A stretch of DNA of 8,687 bases from NCBI GenBank assembly GCA_021545665.1, contig JAJRTX010000005.1, positions 1 to 8,687 on the forward strand, given 5' to 3'. Shown here piece by piece: positions 7,263 to 8,687 of the stretch; positions within the stretch are counted from its first letter, which is position 1; every line of letters begins with the position of its first letter. The notes under the pieces were generated by a model. The model worked only from the letters and a program-made list of their open reading frames with translations, was not told the origin of the DNA and ran no database searches. The DNA comes from Zetaproteobacteria bacterium. Its GTDB lineage: Bacteria > Pseudomonadota > Zetaproteobacteria > Mariprofundales > Mariprofundaceae. The translations under genes and the position numbers were made by a program.

Positions 7263-7354
7263 CTAGGAGTCTGTCGGACTTATGAGAAATCTACTGCGCG
7301 GCAGGGATGACGGCCAAAAATATTCTGATTTATCGTTACATAGTTACCACTATG
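7263..7354. mobile_element. Possible insertion-sequence end upstream of the DUF393 gene
   Basis: The segment opens with GGAGTCTGTCGGACTT (7266-7281), which resembles terminal repeats of some IS1182-like elements, and ends with a perfect hairpin CATAGT-TACC-ACTATG (7339-7354). No matching inverted copy at a proper distance and orientation is present, and no transposase follows, so at most this is a solo end left by deletion. It lies about 85 bases ahead of the DUF393 start and may supply or disturb that gene's promoter. The call is inference from resemblance. Confidence 0.28.
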
Positions 7355-7439
7355 CGCCTCAAAATCATGCTATTTCTGACTCGTCTCCTCACCTGCTCAT
7401 TACGATCACTCTAAGTTCGACAAACTCCTAGAGGATAAG

Positions 7440-7814
7440 ATGATGAGCCGGAACGAAAACAGGATTATCGTTTATTACGATGCTGCATGCCCGAAGTGCG
7501 TGAAGGACAGGCAGAGTTATGAACAAATGGCCGGTGAATCAGGCAACGATGTTTGCTGGAGGGATATTACCGGCAGGGATGATGAGCTATGGAAACTTGG
7601 CATTGATCCGTGCAAGGCACTGATCAAGTTGCATGTCCAAGATCAGCATGGCCGTATTTTCTCGGAAATCAATGCCTATATTCTGCTGATGCAACGGGTG
7701 CCACGCCTGCGCCCTGTTGCATGGCTGATCGGGCTGCCACTCATCCGACCCATTGTCGCATTTTTGTACCACTGTATGGTGAATCGCCGCTTACAATGTG
7801 AAAGGCGCCAGTGA
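7440..7814 (+). CDS. DUF393 (DCC family) thiol-disulfide oxidoreductase-like protein
   Basis: The 124-residue product belongs to the DCC/DUF393 family, small thioredoxin-fold-like proteins whose substrate is unknown. The N-terminus VYYDAACPKC (11-20) is the family hallmark (a strand, Asp, then CxxC: C17 and C20). Most members have DGxCPxC, so Ala-Ala here replaces the usual Gly and next residue. RDIT (41-44) and ALIKLHVQDQHGRIFSEINA (60-79) match the second conserved block. The segment PRLRPVAWLIGLPLIRPIVAFLYHCMVNRR (88-117) is the typical amphipathic C-terminal part, often with a last basic stretch. Length is normal. Two ATGs are in tandem: GAGG (7431-7434) lies five bases before the first and eight before the second (7443), so the second is slightly better placed. 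It converges on nnrU across 109 bases with no clear terminator. It may have a redox role, but the family has no firm biochemistry. Confidence 0.88.
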   Translation: MMSRNENRIIVYYDAACPKCVKDRQSYEQMAGESGNDVCWRDITGRDDELWKLGIDPCKALIKLHVQDQHGRIFSEINAYILLMQRVPRLRPVAWLIGLPLIRPIVAFLYHCMVNRRLQCERRQ

Positions 7815-7923
7815 TTTTTTCCATCCCTCGATTTTCAGGCATTGCACTTTTCGGGAGGAATAAAACGCCAAAGCCATCGGGAACCAGGCTGTTATTTGAC
7901 TGGATGCGATAAAGTTATGCGGA

Positions 7924-8481
7924 TTAACCCATGATTGGCACACCGGCAATCCAATCATGGAAGAACATCAGACCGGTATAAACAAGCGCAGCCACCACCA
8001 GAACGATGCCATCTGTTTTCAAAGCCAATGCCTCACCTTTTGGCCGTGCTCCGCGCCGGTTGGCTGAAAACATGGCAAACAGCGAGTAGATCAGAAATGA
8101 GCCGAACAGCATGACGGATGCCTTGTCTCCATTGGCCAGAAGATGACCTGTGGCCCAGGCTGAAATACCCCATAGCATCGGATGCGCCGTGATCATCCTG
8201 ATACTGGTTTTTGCTTCTGAAGAAATCAGGCAAAAAAGTGCAATCAGCATAAGCAGGTGGGTAACATGCGTGCCCCATGACGGCGGCTCGTACAGCGGAA
8301 TAAATTCAACCTCACCCATGCCTGTGACAATCAACACCAATCCCGCGAGCGAAATCAGCGCAAATAGCCCCTTAAACGGCATCTCGCCCAGTCTGTTTTT
8401 CAGGCCCGCATGAATTGAACTTGCACTCGGCAGCAGATGTATCGCAAAGAAAATGATTAAACCCAGAATCAGTGTGTCCAT
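7924..8481 (-). CDS. nnrU: NnrU family integral membrane protein
   Basis: The 185-residue inner-membrane protein matches the NnrU family, first linked to nitrite/nitric oxide reduction in Rhodobacter. The family is homologous to the plant heme-containing zeta-carotene isomerase Z-ISO. Six hydrophobic segments can be placed: about 3-18, 37-56, 70-90, 104-120, 124-142 and 160-177. The hallmark block is TAHPMLWGISAWATGHLLANGD (about 99-120), with histidines that in Z-ISO-type proteins bind heme. Other histidines lie at HLLPSASSIHAG, the THVTH turn and FHDW near the end. The start is the ATG at 8479-8481 because AAGGGGG (8488-8494) lies six bases upstream. An earlier in-frame ATG at 8523 would add 14 polar residues (MLRQQWSITVRGKR) ahead of the first membrane helix and has no comparable site. 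No denitrification gene is nearby, so a role in NO metabolism is not shown here. Confidence 0.88.
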   Translation of the reverse strand: MDTLILGLIIFFAIHLLPSASSIHAGLKNRLGEMPFKGLFALISLAGLVLIVTGMGEVEFIPLYEPPSWGTHVTHLLMLIALFCLISSEAKTSIRMITAHPMLWGISAWATGHLLANGDKASVMLFGSFLIYSLFAMFSANRRGARPKGEALALKTDGIVLVVAALVYTGLMFFHDWIAGVPIMG

Positions 8482-8524
8482 TCGTTTCCCCCTTACTGTT
8501 ATACTCCACTGCTGCCGGAGCATT

Positions 8525-8623
8525 TCACTCAGTAAATGAAGATGTAATGCTGCCTGATTTATTATCTATCTTCAGGAGTAAAACCACCGGCTTTGAGCCG
8601 GTCAGCTTCAGCTTGATGTTCAT
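8525..8623 (-). CDS. Hypothetical 32-residue frame behind a strong ribosome binding site
   Basis: ATG at 8621-8623 follows AGGAGG (8631-8636, minus) by seven bases, an ideal initiation site. It opens 32 codons starting MNIKLKLTGSKPVV and ending TGA at 8525-8527, directly before the upstream nnrU ATG. The frame runs through a hairpin (8586-8602), and the start region is the exact inverse copy of the window's right edge. It may therefore be a duplicated, truncated gene start rather than a real peptide gene. No family is recognised. If real it would be the first cistron before nnrU. Confidence 0.2.
   Translation of the reverse strand: MNIKLKLTGSKPVVLLLKIDNKSGSITSSFTE
8586..8602. repeat. 7-bp-stem hairpin, possible weak leftward terminator
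   Basis: ACCGGCT-TTG-AGCCGGT is a perfect stem with a three-base loop. Read on the minus strand it is followed by GG and TTTTA, a short T-run, so it may attenuate leftward transcription coming from the inverted repeat at the window end. The T-run is too short for confidence. Confidence 0.35.
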
Positions 8624-8687
8624 AATCTCTCCTCCTGTTTTGGCTCGCCCATTGGGTGAAAGCCAAAACAGGAGGAGAGATTATGAA
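8619..8687. repeat. Perfect 27-bp inverted repeat at the window end, each arm with RBS and ATG
   Basis: Bases 8619-8645 are the exact reverse complement of 8661-8687, separated by a 15-base spacer (CGCCCATTGGGTGAA) whose centre CCC-ATT-GGG is itself nearly symmetrical. The repeat reaches the last base of the window, so its true length is unknown. Each arm contains AGGAGG, seven bases, ATG AA, so both strands carry the same translation start. RNA read through either way would fold into a hairpin hiding the downstream ribosome binding site. Possible explanations are an element end with fold-back control, an invertible or duplicated leader, or a chimeric contig end. Confidence 0.9.
8683..8687 (+). 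CDS. Start of a gene running off the right edge
   Basis: ATG at 8683-8685 follows AGGAGG (8670-8675) by seven bases, an excellent initiation site, and the window ends two bases later. Only Met can be read. If the inverted repeat continues, the protein would start like the mirror frame (MNIKLKL). Confidence 0.35.

Larger units (their letters stand above)
6330..7439. other. 1.1 kb AT-rich region without an intact gene, probably decayed mobile DNA
   Basis: Between the htpG terminator and the DUF393 gene no frame of credible length and composition exists. The short frames at 6405-6605 (plus) and 6470-6670 (minus) look random. What can be seen: a 12-bp-stem hairpin (6514-6561), a 7-bp-stem hairpin (6772-6800), a 28-codon frame resembling a transposase N-terminus (6978-7064), a GAATTCC-AAAA-GGAATTC hairpin (7134-7151) and an IS-end-like segment (about 7263-7354). 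Bases 6800-7260 are clearly more AT-rich than the flanking genes. Together these suggest remnants of insertion sequences rather than a regulatory leader, but only the hairpins are certain. Confidence 0.45.

Noticed and set aside
6679..7275. GACAGACTCC (6679-6688) and GGAGTCTGTC (7266-7275) as ends of one insertion sequence
   Set aside because: The copies point outward rather than inward relative to the DNA between them, and a 10-base match is expected by chance in a window of this size.
8498..8503. TATAAC as the -10 box of nnrU (minus strand)
   Set aside because: It would start transcription inside the nnrU ribosome binding site, and no acceptable -35 lies 16-18 bases upstream.
1..8687. CRISPR array, prophage, toxin-antitoxin or defence system
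   Set aside because: No regularly spaced repeats, Cas-, phage- or toxin-like products were seen. The recognised genes are stress and redox housekeeping functions.

Overview
The window reads as chromosomal DNA of a Gram-negative proteobacterium. The htpG, rhlE and nnrU products are typical of gamma-, beta- or zeta-proteobacteria. A near-perfect enterobacterial-type sigma-32 promoter (CTTGAAA, 14 bases, CCCCATCT) in front of htpG points the same way. The genus cannot be fixed from the sequence alone. Six convincing protein genes are present. No rRNA, tRNA or CRISPR array is visible.

Layout, left to right. Bases 3-86 look like the C-terminal tail of an IS1182-type transposase cut by the window edge, followed by about 290 bases without a gene. 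Bases 375-1622 (minus) encode a DUF438 / hemerythrin HHE / PAS sensor-like protein with a TTG start and two palindromes in its upstream region. Bases 1623-2152 are non-coding and hold an unusual GC-rich block. Bases 2153-3430 (minus) encode the DEAD-box RNA helicase RhlE. Across a 330-base divergent spacer, bases 3761-4297 (plus) encode a family 6 uracil/hypoxanthine-DNA glycosylase. Its last codons overlap the sigma-32 promoter of htpG (4343-6268, plus), which ends in a strong intrinsic terminator (6289-6328).

Bases 6330-7439 are a 1.1 kb AT-rich stretch without an intact gene. It contains several hairpins, a 28-codon fragment resembling a transposase N-terminus and an IS-end-like segment, so it is probably decayed mobile DNA. 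It is followed by a DUF393 (DCC) CxxC protein (7440-7814, plus), which converges on an NnrU-family membrane protein (7924-8481, minus). The last 69 bases are a perfect 27-bp inverted repeat with a 15-base spacer. Each arm carries a strong ribosome binding site and an ATG, and the right arm appears to open a gene that runs off the window.

The genes are mostly stress and redox housekeeping functions rather than one pathway: protein folding (HtpG), RNA remodelling (RhlE), repair of deaminated bases (glycosylase), a probable iron/gas/redox sensor (DUF438-HHE-PAS), a thiol-redox-like DCC protein and NnrU. Only the glycosylase and htpG are adjacent and co-oriented, and htpG has its own heat-shock promoter. 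The most unusual structures are the right-end inverted repeat, the hairpin with a GGA-rich loop after htpG and the palindromes ahead of the DUF438 gene. Both window ends lie in repeat-like sequence, as expected of a contig broken at repeats.
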